A stretch of DNA of 17,073 bases from an uncultured Alphaproteobacteria bacterium (GTDB taxonomy: Bacteria; Pseudomonadota; Alphaproteobacteria; Caulobacterales; Parvularculaceae): NCBI GenBank assembly GCA_937895955.1, contig CALAZI010000106.1, forward strand, positions 1-17,073. The letters run 5' to 3'. Position numbers and translations under genes: made by a program. Positions 1 through 6,620 of this stretch are shown piece by piece; position 1 is the first letter of the stretch; the number at the start of each line of letters is the position of its first letter. Below the pieces are notes generated by a model. That model was not told the origin of the DNA. It worked only from the letters and a program-made list of their open reading frames with translations, and did not search any database.

Positions 1-1781
1 AGGCGGTCGAGCGTCGGCTTTTGCTTGCCGATCCACGCCGCCTTCATCAGGCTTTCGGCGTATTTGCGGGCGTTTTTGTCGCCCTGCGCCTTATAGGCCT
101 CGGCGAGGCCGACATAGGACCAGCCGTTATTCGGCAATTCCGCCAGCGTTTCGATGAAAAGCTGCTCGGCGCGTTCGACCTCGCCCTTGCGCAGGACGAA
201 AGCGGCGAGCGTCTGCTTGGCCGGATAATACCAGTAAGGCGGCTCGGTGTAGTTGAGGCCTTCCTGAGTCGCGACGGCTTCTTCCATCGCTTCAATCGCC
301 GTATCGAGATCGCCGTCAGCCGCGGCGGCGCGCGCCGTCACGGTGAGATATTCGATTTTGAGAACGTCGGGCGCCGGCACGAGATTTTCAACGAGACCGG
401 AGAGATCGGCGTTTGCGAGAATGTCCGAGATCGCCTCGGCTTCGCTGCGCGCCTTGCCCGCATCGCCCATCATCGCGAACGCTTCGCCGCGGGCGTAATG
501 CCAGGCGGCCTGCATGAAGGGGACTTCTTCGCCCGGCGCTTCGAGCGCGAGGATTTCCTGCGGTTCGGCGAATTGCACCATCGCGAAATAAGGCGCGACT
601 TTAATCGGCTGCGCGAAGGGCACGGCGACCGCCATTTCAGCGGGCAGCTTGGCGTCGAGCTTCTTCGCCATGGCGAGCGCGGTTTCCTTGTCGCCCGCCA
701 TTTGCGCCGACGTCATGACGAAATGCACGTTGTGGACGTAATAGCCGTATTGATAGAGCGGGCTCGGGTCTGAATTGTCGAGAAACGTCTCGTCCGCGGC
801 GACTGCGTTGAGATTGGTTTCGATCGAGTCCTTGAAGCGCCCGACGCGCGCATAAGTGTGCGAGGGCATGTGGATCAAATGGCCGAGCGTCGGCGACAGG
901 CGCGCCAGATCGTCGGCGTATTTCTCGGCGCGATAAGGGTTCGTCGTCGCCTCGGTCATGTGAATGTAGAGATGGATCGCCGGCTGGTAGTTCGGATGGC
1001 GGGCGAGCACCGTTTCGATGAGCGACAGCGTGCGGTCGGCGCGGCCTTTCGGCGTGCGGCCGTCGGCGAGCCAATAGTCCCAGGGCTGCGTGTCCATATT
1101 GGCTTCAGCGGCGAGCGACAGGATGAAATCGTCATCCGGATAGGCGTTTGCGACTTTGTCCATCGCGTCGGCGAACGCCGCGTCGAGCGCGGAACGGTCC
1201 GCAGGCGGCGCCTTCGAATAGCGTTTCGCCAAAGCGGCGATCAGCGCGCGTTCCTTTTCGCTCGCCTTGTCTTTCAGCGAAAGCGCTTTTTGAATTGCGG
1301 CGTAAGCGGGCGCGACCGCTTCCTCGCTCATCGGCGCGTTGATGTTGGGTCCGAGCGCGAAGGCTTCGGCCCAGTAACACATCGCGCAATCGGGGTCCTC
1401 CGCCTGCGCCGCCTTGAATTCGTTGACCGCTTCGCCGTGATTGAAATTCCACATATGCGCAAGGCCGGCGTCGAAATAGGATTGCGCCTTGTCGTTTGTC
1501 GTCGTCACATCATAGCCGATGCCCGGCACCGGGCGCATCCGCGCTTCGGCCGGATCGGCGGCCGACGGATCGTCTGACAGCGTCGCCGCATAGGCCGCGC
1601 CGATCGACTGGAAATAAATCCGCCGCTTCAACGCCGCCGCAGGGTCCTTGCCGCAGGCTGAACGAACGATCGACAGCGGATTGACGAAGGGAACGCCCTC
1701 ATCCTTTTTGGCGATTTCAAAACCGCCGAAACCGACGGTGAGCGCCGCCGCTGCGGCGCCGACGAAATAAACTGCCCTCAT
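1..1781 (-). CDS. TPR-repeat periplasmic protein with conserved Cys/His motifs (3' end cut off)
   Basis: An uninterrupted minus-strand frame of 593 codons starts at an ATG at 1781-1779, preceded by GGGAG about 9 nt upstream, and runs off the left edge with no stop. The first 20 residues are hydrophobic (a signal peptide or N-terminal anchor), so it probably acts in the periplasm. Helical TPR-like pairs follow; one near residues 101-140 contains MWNFNHGEA and DPDCAMCYW (Cys132, Cys135). Further on are HLYIHMTEA (His270, His274) and GHLIHMPSHTYARVG (His301, His304, His308). This matches a widespread family of 550-600 aa 'tetratricopeptide repeat' proteins of unknown function. The frame ends in PTLDRL, close to where relatives stop, so probably only a short tail is missing. 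It is divergent from xseA. The family call rests on remembered motifs; no enzymatic role can be assigned. Confidence 0.85.
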   Translation of the reverse strand, partial: MRAVYFVGAAAAALTVGFGGFEIAKKDEGVPFVNPLSIVRSACGKDPAAALKRRIYFQSIGAAYAATLSDDPSAADPAEARMRPVPGIGYDVTTTNDKAQSYFDAGLAHMWNFNHGEAVNEFKAAQAEDPDCAMCYWAEAFALGPNINAPMSEEAVAPAYAAIQKALSLKDKASEKERALIAALAKRYSKAPPADRSALDAAFADAMDKVANAYPDDDFILSLAAEANMDTQPWDYWLADGRTPKGRADRTLSLIETVLARHPNYQPAIHLYIHMTEATTNPYRAEKYADDLARLSPTLGHLIHMPSHTYARVGRFKDSIETNLNAVAADETFLDNSDPSPLYQYGYYVHNVHFVMTSAQMAGDKETALAMAKKLDAKLPAEMAVAVPFAQPIKVAPYFAMVQFAEPQEILALEAPGEEVPFMQAAWHYARGEAFAMMGDAGKARSEAEAISDILANADLSGLVENLVPAPDVLKIEYLTVTARAAAADGDLDTAIEAMEEAVATQEGLNYTEPPYWYYPAKQTLAAFVLRKGEVERAEQLFIETLAELPNNGWSYVGLAEAYKAQGDKNARKYAESLMKAAWIGKQKPTLDR

Positions 1782-1842
1782 GATTTTTTCTCCCAGCAAA
1801 TTCGGTGACGTGAAACTTTCAAACTGACGGCGATCGCCAAAC

Positions 1843-1904
1843 CCGCCCGCATTCCGGGCGGCTTATGCGCGCGCTGCGATGACGCTTGTGATCCATATCG
1901 CAGC
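1843..1904. repeat. Two small inverted repeats in the TPR gene/xseA divergent spacer
   Basis: The spacer between the two divergent starts (1782-1966) must carry both promoters, but I see no convincing -35/-10 pair. It holds a hairpin with 7-bp arms, CCGCCCG (1843-1849) and CGGGCGG (1855-1861), and an 8-bp inverted repeat, GCTGCGAT (1873-1880) and ATCGCAGC (1897-1904), with a 16-nt interior. The second has the form of an operator, but no regulator can be named. Confidence 0.4.
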
Positions 1905-1966
1905 AAGGCGCGATTCGGGGAGCCATTGCGCATTTCCGCTCCGGCCGGTTTATGCTTAAAGCAATC

Positions 1967-3367
1967 ATGACTTCAGCTTCAAGCGGCAACATCCGCGAAT
2001 ATTCCGTCAGCGAGCTTGCGGGCGCGGTGAAGCGCGCAATCGAGGACGGCTTCGGCTTCGTGCGCGTCAGGGGCGAGCTCGGCCGCGTCACGCGCGCCGC
2101 GTCCGGCCATATGTATCTCGATCTGAAGGACGAGAACGCGACGATTTCCGGCGTTATCTGGAAAGGGAACGCCCAACGATTGCGGGTCGCGCCGGAGCAA
2201 GGAATGGAAGTTGTGGCGACGGGAAAGCTCACAACTTTTCCCGGACAGTCGAAATACCAGATCGTCATCGACAGCCTTGAGCCCGCCGGGGCCGGCGCAT
2301 TGATGGCGATCCTTGAAGAGCGCAAGAAAAAACTCGCCGCCGAGGGCCTGTTCGATGCGGCGAGAAAGCGGCCCATCCCGTTTCTTCCCGAAGCGATCGG
2401 CGTCGTGACGTCGCCCTCCGGCGCCGTCATACGCGACATTCTTCATCGCTTGCGCGAACGCTTTCCGCGTCATGTCATCGTTTGGCCGACATTGGTGCAG
2501 GGCAAGGGCGCTGAGGCGCAGATCGCCGCCGCCATCGAGGGTTTCAACGCGCTGCCGGAAGACGGCGACATTCCGCGTCCGGATGTTTTGATCGTCGCGC
2601 GCGGCGGCGGCAGCCTTGAGGATCTCTGGTGTTTCAATGAGGAAATCGTCGTGCGCGCCGCGGCGGCGAGCCGCATTCCGCTGATTTCCGCCGTCGGCCA
2701 TGAAACCGATACGACGCTGATCGATTTTGCGGCTGATTTGCGCGCGCCGACGCCGACCGCGGCGGCGGAAAAAGCGACGCCGATGCGCTCGGATCTCATC
2801 GCTGAGGTTCTCAACAAGCATCGCCGCATGATCGCCGCCGAAAAGCGCCGCCTCGACGAACGGGGCCTGCGCCTTCAATCCGCCGCGCGCGGGCTCGGTC
2901 GTCCGGAGGACGCGACCGGCGCGCTCGGCCAGAGGCTCGATTTCCTGTCGAGCCGCCTCGCCTCGGCGCTCGGCGCGCGCAGCGACAGGGCGGAAACGGC
3001 GCTGGCGAAGAGCGCGGCGAGGCTGCGTCCGCACATCATCAGCGCCCGCATCGCCGAAGGCGAAAAATCGCTGGGGCGCGACGCGCGACGTCTCGGCGAC
3101 GCCGCCAGGCGCGTCTTGATCCGGCCCGCCGACCGGCTGCGCGCCCTATCGGGCCTTCTCCAATCGCTGTCCTACAAGAACGTGCTTGATCGCGGATTCG
3201 CGCTTGTCCGCCGGGCGGACGGAACGCTCGCCCGGCGCGCCGCGGATCTCCCGGCCGCAGGGGCTGTCGCTCTCCTATTTGCGGACGGCGCGCGCGGCGC
3301 GCAGCTTGGCGAGGCGGCTCCAAAGCCGCGCGCCAAAAAACCGTCTCAAGGCTCGCTGTTCGACTAG
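1967..3367 (+). CDS. xseA: Exodeoxyribonuclease VII large subunit
   Basis: XseA with XseB forms exonuclease VII, which degrades single-stranded DNA from both ends to short oligonucleotides in repair and recombination. With the start at 1967 (466 aa), the N-terminal OB-fold begins at REYSVSELAGAVKR, followed by MYLDLKD and the family phrase GVIWKGNAQRLR. The catalytic core has GVVTSPSGAVIRDILHRLRERFP near residues 145-167, RGGGSLEDLWCFNEE (about 212-226) and VGHETDTTLIDFAADLRAPTPTAAAE (about 243-268). A long charged helical C-terminal region follows. An in-frame ATG at 1952 would add five residues. I prefer 1967 because relatives place the EYSVSEL block within about a dozen residues of the start; neither ATG has a clear Shine-Dalgarno. 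xseB is not nearby. Length is normal for the family. Confidence 0.95.
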   Translation: MTSASSGNIREYSVSELAGAVKRAIEDGFGFVRVRGELGRVTRAASGHMYLDLKDENATISGVIWKGNAQRLRVAPEQGMEVVATGKLTTFPGQSKYQIVIDSLEPAGAGALMAILEERKKKLAAEGLFDAARKRPIPFLPEAIGVVTSPSGAVIRDILHRLRERFPRHVIVWPTLVQGKGAEAQIAAAIEGFNALPEDGDIPRPDVLIVARGGGSLEDLWCFNEEIVVRAAAASRIPLISAVGHETDTTLIDFAADLRAPTPTAAAEKATPMRSDLIAEVLNKHRRMIAAEKRRLDERGLRLQSAARGLGRPEDATGALGQRLDFLSSRLASALGARSDRAETALAKSAARLRPHIISARIAEGEKSLGRDARRLGDAARRVLIRPADRLRALSGLLQSLSYKNVLDRGFALVRRADGTLARRAADLPAAGAVALLFADGARGAQLGEAAPKPRAKKPSQGSLFD

Positions 3368-3375
3368 CGCGCCGG

Positions 3376-3402
3376 GCGCAAAAGCGGAAACCGGTTTTGC
3401 GC
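3376..3402. repeat. Short palindrome GCGCAAAA...TTTTGCGC after xseA
   Basis: 8-bp arms GCGCAAAA (3376-3383) and TTTTGCGC (3395-3402) enclose an inner CGG-AAA-CCG hairpin. The core AAAGCGGAAACCGGTTTT resembles an intergenic palindrome repeated many times in alphaproteobacterial genomes. It begins 9 bp after the xseA stop. There is no T-run beyond the natural TTTT in the arm, so it is a repeat element or weak 3' hairpin rather than a classic terminator. Confidence 0.55.
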
Positions 3403-3428
3403 GAAAAGGCGCGCTGTAATAATAACCT

Positions 3429-3466
3429 GATCATCGGGCGCGATTCAGGAATCGCGCCCGATGATC
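3429..3466. repeat. Perfect 17-bp inverted repeat downstream of xseA
   Basis: The arms 3429-3445 and 3450-3466 are perfectly complementary (GATCATCGGGCGCGATT), with a 4-nt CAGG loop. The stem is very stable and lies about 60 bp after the xseA stop. No T-run follows on either strand, so a Rho-independent terminator is not clearly indicated. It may instead be an mRNA 3'-end stabiliser or a REP-like unit. Confidence 0.6.
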
Positions 3467-3491
3467 TAGGCGGCGCAGAGGTCCTCCCCTG

Positions 3492-3505
3492 TTGCGCTGG
3501 ATCAA
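3492..3505 (+). promoter_or_regulatory. FNR/FixK-type binding box upstream of the cytochrome gene
   Basis: The sequence TTGCGCTGGATCAA fits the CRP/FNR-family layout TTGNN-N4-NNCAA: the right half ATCAA is exact and the left half TTGCG differs at two positions from TTGAT. Variants of the TTGCG-N4-ATCAA type are known for alphaproteobacterial FnrL/FixK sites. It lies 62 bp upstream of the cytochrome c start codon, a suitable position for activation under low oxygen. Regulation is inferred from this one site only. Confidence 0.45.
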
Positions 3506-3567
3506 ATACGGCGTCTCATGCGAAGCCATAATCGGAAGATGAGGGCCATGCAGGGAGGGTTCGAATC

Positions 3568-3918
3568 ATGTCCGTGATTTCATCCGGCGGCGCCGTCGCC
3601 GTCTCCGCCATCGTCGCCGCTTTCATCCTTTCATGCGCGGCGGATGGCGCTCGCGCGACAAGCGTCGCCGCCGATCGGGGACGCGCGATCGCCGAGACGT
3701 CCTGCGCCGAATGTCATGCGGTCGGCGCCGGCGCGGCGGCGTCGCCGAATGAAGACGCGCCGACATTTCAGTCGCTCGCCGACCGGCCCGATATGACGCG
3801 CACGGCGTTGGCGGTCCTGCTCAGAACACCGCACCGGTCGATGCCGAATCTGATCGTGCCGGCTGAGGACATTGATGATCTCGCCGCCTATCTCGCGAGC
3901 CTGCGAACGCTTGAGTGA
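3568..3918 (+). CDS. Small periplasmic class I c-type cytochrome (monohaem)
   Basis: This 116-aa protein begins with a hydrophobic stretch (about residues 8-30) that fits a Sec signal peptide ending near ARA. The haem-attachment motif CAECH is at 46-50. The C-terminal part has RSMPNLIVP, where Met92 is the likely sixth haem ligand, and finishes with the typical amphipathic helix DIDDLAAYLASLRTLE. The start ATG at 3568 has a good ribosome site (AGGGAGGG about 8 nt upstream). It stands alone between xseA and a gene-free region, so its redox partner cannot be told from context. The family relationship is clear; the specific electron-transfer role is unknown. An FNR/FixK-like box upstream suggests oxygen-dependent expression. 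Confidence 0.88.
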   Translation: MSVISSGGAVAVSAIVAAFILSCAADGARATSVAADRGRAIAETSCAECHAVGAGAAASPNEDAPTFQSLADRPDMTRTALAVLLRTPHRSMPNLIVPAEDIDDLAAYLASLRTLE

Positions 3919-3979
3919 TTTCCGCGCCGCCGTCGCGCCTTTAAGGATGCCGACGCCAAGCCTTCAATCCGCCCATCCC

Positions 3980-4118
3980 GGCGCCTGAGCGCGAATGCGC
4001 GCAGTTCACTCGCCGCTCATCCCGGCGAAAGCCGGGATCCAGGCTGGCTGTGTTTTGGATTCCGGCCCGACCGCGAAGCGGTCAATTGACGATCTGCGCG
4101 CATTCGCGCGCGGGCGCC
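3980..4118. repeat. Large imperfect inverted repeat with 25-bp arms
   Basis: The left arm 3980-4004 and right arm 4094-4118 are complementary at 23 of 25 positions; the core GCGCGAATGCGCGCAG is exact. Between them is the smaller hairpin at 4019-4038. The whole could form a long RNA hairpin or a DNA cruciform. It resembles the dispersed intergenic palindromes of alphaproteobacteria rather than a gene. Confidence 0.6.
4019..4038. repeat. GNRA-loop hairpin of the 'IPAKAGIQ' repeat family
   Basis: ATCCCGGC-GAAA-GCCGGGAT is a perfect 8-bp stem with a GAAA loop. With its flanks it translates as IPAKAGIQ, the well-known false peptide produced by a repeat dispersed in many proteobacterial genomes. 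Its presence argues that short frames across it are not genes. Confidence 0.75.
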
Positions 4119-4139
4119 GGAATGAGCGGTCGGGGGTCT

Positions 4140-4256
4140 CGTCATCCCGGATGCGCTGCGGCGTGGAACGCTGCTGCGCTGGTCCGGGATCGCTCGCCGC
4201 ATGAGATCCCGGATCAGCAGCGCGTCATTGCATGCCGCGCCGCATCCGGGATGACG
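4140..4256. repeat. Inverted repeat with 16-bp perfect ends and nested hairpin
   Basis: The ends 4140-4155 (CGTCATCCCGGATGCG) and 4241-4256 are exact reverse complements. Inside, TCCGGGATC (4183-4191) pairs with GATCCCGGA (4205-4213), and the CTGCTG/CAGCAG words next to them extend the pairing imperfectly. The unit of about 117 bp shares the ATCCCGG word with the neighbouring repeat block and looks like a compact palindromic mobile or relic element without coding capacity. Confidence 0.6.
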
Positions 4257-4397
4257 TTCTCCCATAGGTTGACCGTCCGCCTACGGAATGCCTGCCTGCG
4301 GTAATAGGAATTGGACGATTCCGCTAGGGTTTTTCAGCACACCAGAAAATTGCGCTTAACCATTCAAGTCATTGGCGCGGCGCGCAAATAAAAAAAC

Positions 4398-4442
4398 TTA
4401 TCCCCCACCTTATCCCCCTGTTTATCCCCCGACTTATCCCAC
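4398..4442 (+). repeat. Four TTATCC iterons with 12-bp period
   Basis: TTATCCCCC occurs at 4398, 4410 and 4422, and TTATCCCAC at 4434, each start exactly 12 bp after the last. The unit matches 7 of 9 positions of the DnaA box TTATCCACA. An A-rich patch (4387-4396) precedes it and a T-run (4445-4451) follows. The regular spacing, with variable 3-bp linkers ACC, TGT and GAC, indicates selection on the TTATCC word or slippage-driven growth. A protein-binding array is possible but unproven. Confidence 0.6.
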
Positions 4443-4677
4443 CCCTTTTTTCTTCACGTATGATGGTCTCGCCGGATCGGGAGAGGCGTTGAGCTCCGTT
4501 ACTCGATGGGTCCGGTGCGGCGCGCGGCGCCTGGCTTGCGGCGTTACGGACGCAGGGCGGGGCCGTCGTCCCCCATGCCAGCGAACCGCTCAACGAGTTG
4601 GGCGAGGCGCGAGGATCGGAGCGCGCGAAAAAAGAGCCGCAATGGATGAAAGGCGCATCGCGCCGGTCATTCATGAT

Positions 4678-4735
4678 GCGCGGGACGCGAAGCGTCCTCG
4701 TACTTAAATTAGATCGGATGGTTCGCGTCCCGCGC
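4678..4735. repeat. 14-bp stem with an alternative short hairpin
   Basis: Arm 4678-4691 is the exact reverse complement of 4722-4735, with a 30-nt interior containing the A/T-rich word TACTTAAATTAG. The left arm can also pair locally: GGACGC (4683-4688), loop GAA, GCGTCC (4692-4697). The two structures exclude each other because they share the left arm. It lies about 250 bp upstream of the lipoprotein start. Function is unknown. Confidence 0.5.
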
Positions 4736-4982
4736 GACCTCTCCCGTCTTTATCGCATGCTGCCGGAGGAAACCCCTCGCGGAGGAGGAGAAGCCGTGTC
4801 GGAACAGCGCCCTGCCGATCGTCCGGACGCCGGGCGTTTTGCCGCCGGCTGCAGCGAAACCCAGGCAGCCTTGCCTAAACTTAACCTAGCCAAGATTTTG
4901 ACCTTAAAGGAAAAATCTGACACAAGACGCGCGATTCCGCCGACCGAATTCACGGGCGGCGCCAAGCAGGGGTGCAAGGATC

Positions 4983-5312
4983 ATGAGCAAGAAGTGGTTG
5001 ATTTTGTTGGCTGTTTCGTTCGCCGCGGGCGGACTCGCAGCCTGTGCGAAAAAAGATACGGCGAGCGAAACGACGGTTGAAGACGCCGCCGCCGCGGTTG
5101 AGGAAGCCGGCGAAGACGCCGCCGCCGCGACAGAAGAGGCGCTCGACGACGCCGGCGACGCGCTTGACGCGGCCGCTGACGACATGGACGCGACGATGGA
5201 CGCCGCCGCCGACAGCGCCGGCGAAATGATGGACGACGCCGCCGCCGCCGTTGACGAAGTGGTGGATGACGCTGAAGCGGCGGTCGAAGAAGTGACCGAG
5301 CCCCAGCACTAA
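4983..5312 (+). CDS. Small acidic lipoprotein built of 11-residue repeats
   Basis: This 109-aa protein has a lipoprotein signal peptide: Lys at 3-4, a hydrophobic core, and the lipobox LAAC with the lipidated Cys at 21. From residue 33 the mature part consists only of Ala, acidic and a few aliphatic residues in an 11-residue register: EDAAAAVEEAG (33), EDAAAATEEAL (44), DDAGDALDAAA (55), DDMDATMDAAA (66), a 7-residue unit DSAGEMM (77), then DDAAAAVDEVV (84) and DDAEAAVEEVT (95). This pattern predicts a long, strongly negative amphipathic helix or right-handed coiled coil in the periplasm, loosely like entericidin or LEA-type proteins. The first two repeats share an 18-nt direct repeat (5079-5096, 5112-5129). 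A strong terminator follows. Specific function is not known. Confidence 0.82.
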   Translation: MSKKWLILLAVSFAAGGLAACAKKDTASETTVEDAAAAVEEAGEDAAAATEEALDDAGDALDAAADDMDATMDAAADSAGEMMDDAAAAVDEVVDDAEAAVEEVTEPQH

Positions 5313-5335
5313 TCGAGGCCGTCGGGTCAAGATTG

Positions 5336-5366
5336 AAAAGCCGTCCCGCAAGCGGGACGGCTTTTT
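5336..5366 (+). terminator. Rho-independent terminator after the hendecad lipoprotein gene
   Basis: AAAAGCCGTCCCGC (5336-5349) pairs with GCGGGACGGCTTTT (5352-5365) around a very short AA loop, and the T-run continues (TTTTTCTTT). It lies 24 bp after the stop codon at 5312 and makes the lipoprotein gene a single-gene unit, separating it from the aminotransferase. Confidence 0.92.
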
Positions 5367-5406
5367 CTTTCGTCCGCCTTTGCCACGCGCCGGCGTCGAC
5401 GGTTAA

Positions 5407-6606
5407 ATGCGGATGAAAGAGACGAAGCGCATGCCGCCAAGACTGAACCCCGTATTCGCGGAACGGCCGATGACGATTTTCGCCGTCATGTCGGCGCTCG
5501 CGCGCGAGCATGACGCGGTCAATCTCGGCCAAGGATTTCCCGATGAGGACGGGCCCGTCGAAATCATCGAGGCGGCGGCGCGCGCGATCCGCAAGGGACC
5601 GAACCAATATGCGCCGGTGCACGGCGTTCCGGAATTGCGGGAAGCGCTCGCGAAAGCGAACAAGCGCTTTTACGGCCTTGACGTCGAATGGCGAAACGAG
5701 ACGCTCGTCACCGCCGGCGCGACGGAAGCCCTGGCGGCGGCGTTCTTCGCAACGCTTCGACCGGGCGACGACGCGCTCCTGATCGCGCCCTCCTATGACA
5801 GCTACGCGCCGATCGTCGAGGCCGCCGGCGCCCGCGCCGTATTCCTTGCGCCGAAGCCGCCGGGCTGGCGCATCATCCGCGAAGAGCTTGAAGCGGCGCT
5901 GACCCCGGCGACGCGCGTCCTCGCGCTCAACTCGCCGCACAATCCGACAGGCCGCGTCCTGACGCGCGAGGAATTGCAGGCTGTCGCCGACATCGCGTTA
6001 GAACGCGACCTTCTCGTCATCTGCGACGAGGTCTACGAGCATCTCGTCTTTGACGGTCTTCCGCACATCCCTCTGATGACGCTTCCCGGCATGCGTGATC
6101 GTTGCGTCAGGATAGGATCGGCCGGAAAGACCTTTTCAATGACCGGCTGGCGCATCGGCTATGCGACGGGGTCTGAAAAGCTGATCACCGGCATGCTGAA
6201 AGCGCATCAGTTCATCGCCTATACCTGCCCGCCGCATCTGCAATACGCCGTCGCCGAAGGCTTGATGTTCGGCGACGATTATTATGCGCGGTTCATCGCC
6301 GGTATGCAGGCGAAGCGGGACTTTATCATGCAAGGCCTTACAGAGGTCGGCTTTGACGTTCTTCCCTGCGAGGGAACCTATTTCGCAACCGTCGACATCC
6401 GGCCTGTCGGCCGCGATGACGATGCGGCGTTTTGCCGGGAAATCACTGAAAAAGCCGGCGTGGCGGCGGTTCCCGTTTCAGCCTTTTATCCTGCGGGATC
6501 GGACGCTGCGCCGCGCCATTACGCACGCTTTTGCTTTTGCAAGCGGCGCGACGTCCTTGAAGAGGCGATCGCGCGGTTGATGAAATATTTCGGCAAGGGC
6601 GGATAG
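5407..6606 (+). CDS. PLP-dependent class I/II aminotransferase (methionine/kynurenine aminotransferase-like)
   Basis: The product transfers an amino group from an amino acid to a 2-oxo acid using pyridoxal phosphate, in the cytoplasm. Fold-type I landmarks are in order: NLGQGFPD (39-46), GATEAL (104-109), NSPHNPTGR (175-183, Asn179), CDEVYEHLVF (206-215, Asp207 for the PLP nitrogen), SAGKTFSMTGWRIGY (238-252, Lys241 Schiff base), and RFCFCK with Arg374 for the substrate carboxylate. NLGQGFPD and the start NPVFAERPMTIFAVMSALA place it in the YbdL/kynurenine-aminotransferase group, also close to DapC-like enzymes; the substrate cannot be settled here. The frame opens at 5407, but ATG 5431 (391 aa) has an AAAGAG ribosome-site-like word 9 nt upstream and fits relatives better. 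The next gene begins 14 bp after the stop, so the two are probably co-transcribed. Confidence 0.92.
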   Translation: MRMKETKRMPPRLNPVFAERPMTIFAVMSALAREHDAVNLGQGFPDEDGPVEIIEAAARAIRKGPNQYAPVHGVPELREALAKANKRFYGLDVEWRNETLVTAGATEALAAAFFATLRPGDDALLIAPSYDSYAPIVEAAGARAVFLAPKPPGWRIIREELEAALTPATRVLALNSPHNPTGRVLTREELQAVADIALERDLLVICDEVYEHLVFDGLPHIPLMTLPGMRDRCVRIGSAGKTFSMTGWRIGYATGSEKLITGMLKAHQFIAYTCPPHLQYAVAEGLMFGDDYYARFIAGMQAKRDFIMQGLTEVGFDVLPCEGTYFATVDIRPVGRDDDAAFCREITEKAGVAAVPVSAFYPAGSDAAPRHYARFCFCKRRDVLEEAIARLMKYFGKGG

Positions 6607-6620
6607 CGGCGGGAACGGAT

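Larger units (their letters stand above)
3919..4982. other. Gene-free, repeat-rich intergenic stretch (about 1.06 kb)
   Basis: No frame here looks like a real gene: the frames found have atypical composition, lack ribosome sites or translate known repeat elements. The stretch holds two large inverted-repeat blocks (3980-4256), a TTATCC iteron array (4398-4442), a TATGAT hexamer at 4460-4465 that could be a -10 element but lacks a clear -35, a GC-rich segment (about 4486-4596) with distant complementary words CGTTGAGC and GCTCAACG, and a hairpin with alternative pairings (4678-4735). The last 120 bp, with an A/T-rich patch around 4877-4922, should carry the promoter of the lipoprotein gene that follows. 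Confidence 0.6.

Noticed and set aside
1979..3034. Minus-strand frame of 351 codons over xseA
   Set aside because: It lies wholly within xseA, has biased Arg-rich composition and no family features.
3995..4304. Short frames in the repeat blocks, including one reading IPAKAGIQ
   Set aside because: This peptide comes from a dispersed palindromic repeat, not a gene, and there is no ribosome site or conserved domain.
4398..4442. CRISPR array
   Set aside because: The 9-bp unit with 3-bp linkers is far too short for CRISPR repeats and spacers, and no cas gene is present.
4440..4740. tmRNA, 4.5S RNA, RNase P RNA or 6S RNA
   Set aside because: I looked for the SRP word CCGGAAGG with AGCAGCC, the RNase P GAGGAAAGTCC word, and a tmRNA tag frame, and found none here. 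6S RNA could not be confirmed by eye.
4372..5080. Frames over the iteron array and upstream of the lipoprotein gene (4372-4707 and 4598-5080)
   Set aside because: One begins at a non-ATG codon and translates the TTATCC array as YPPxYPP; the other overlaps the well-supported lipoprotein gene in a different frame and has no recognised motif. A GTG at 4796 with GGAGGAGGAG nearby was considered, but its product runs into the lipoprotein gene.
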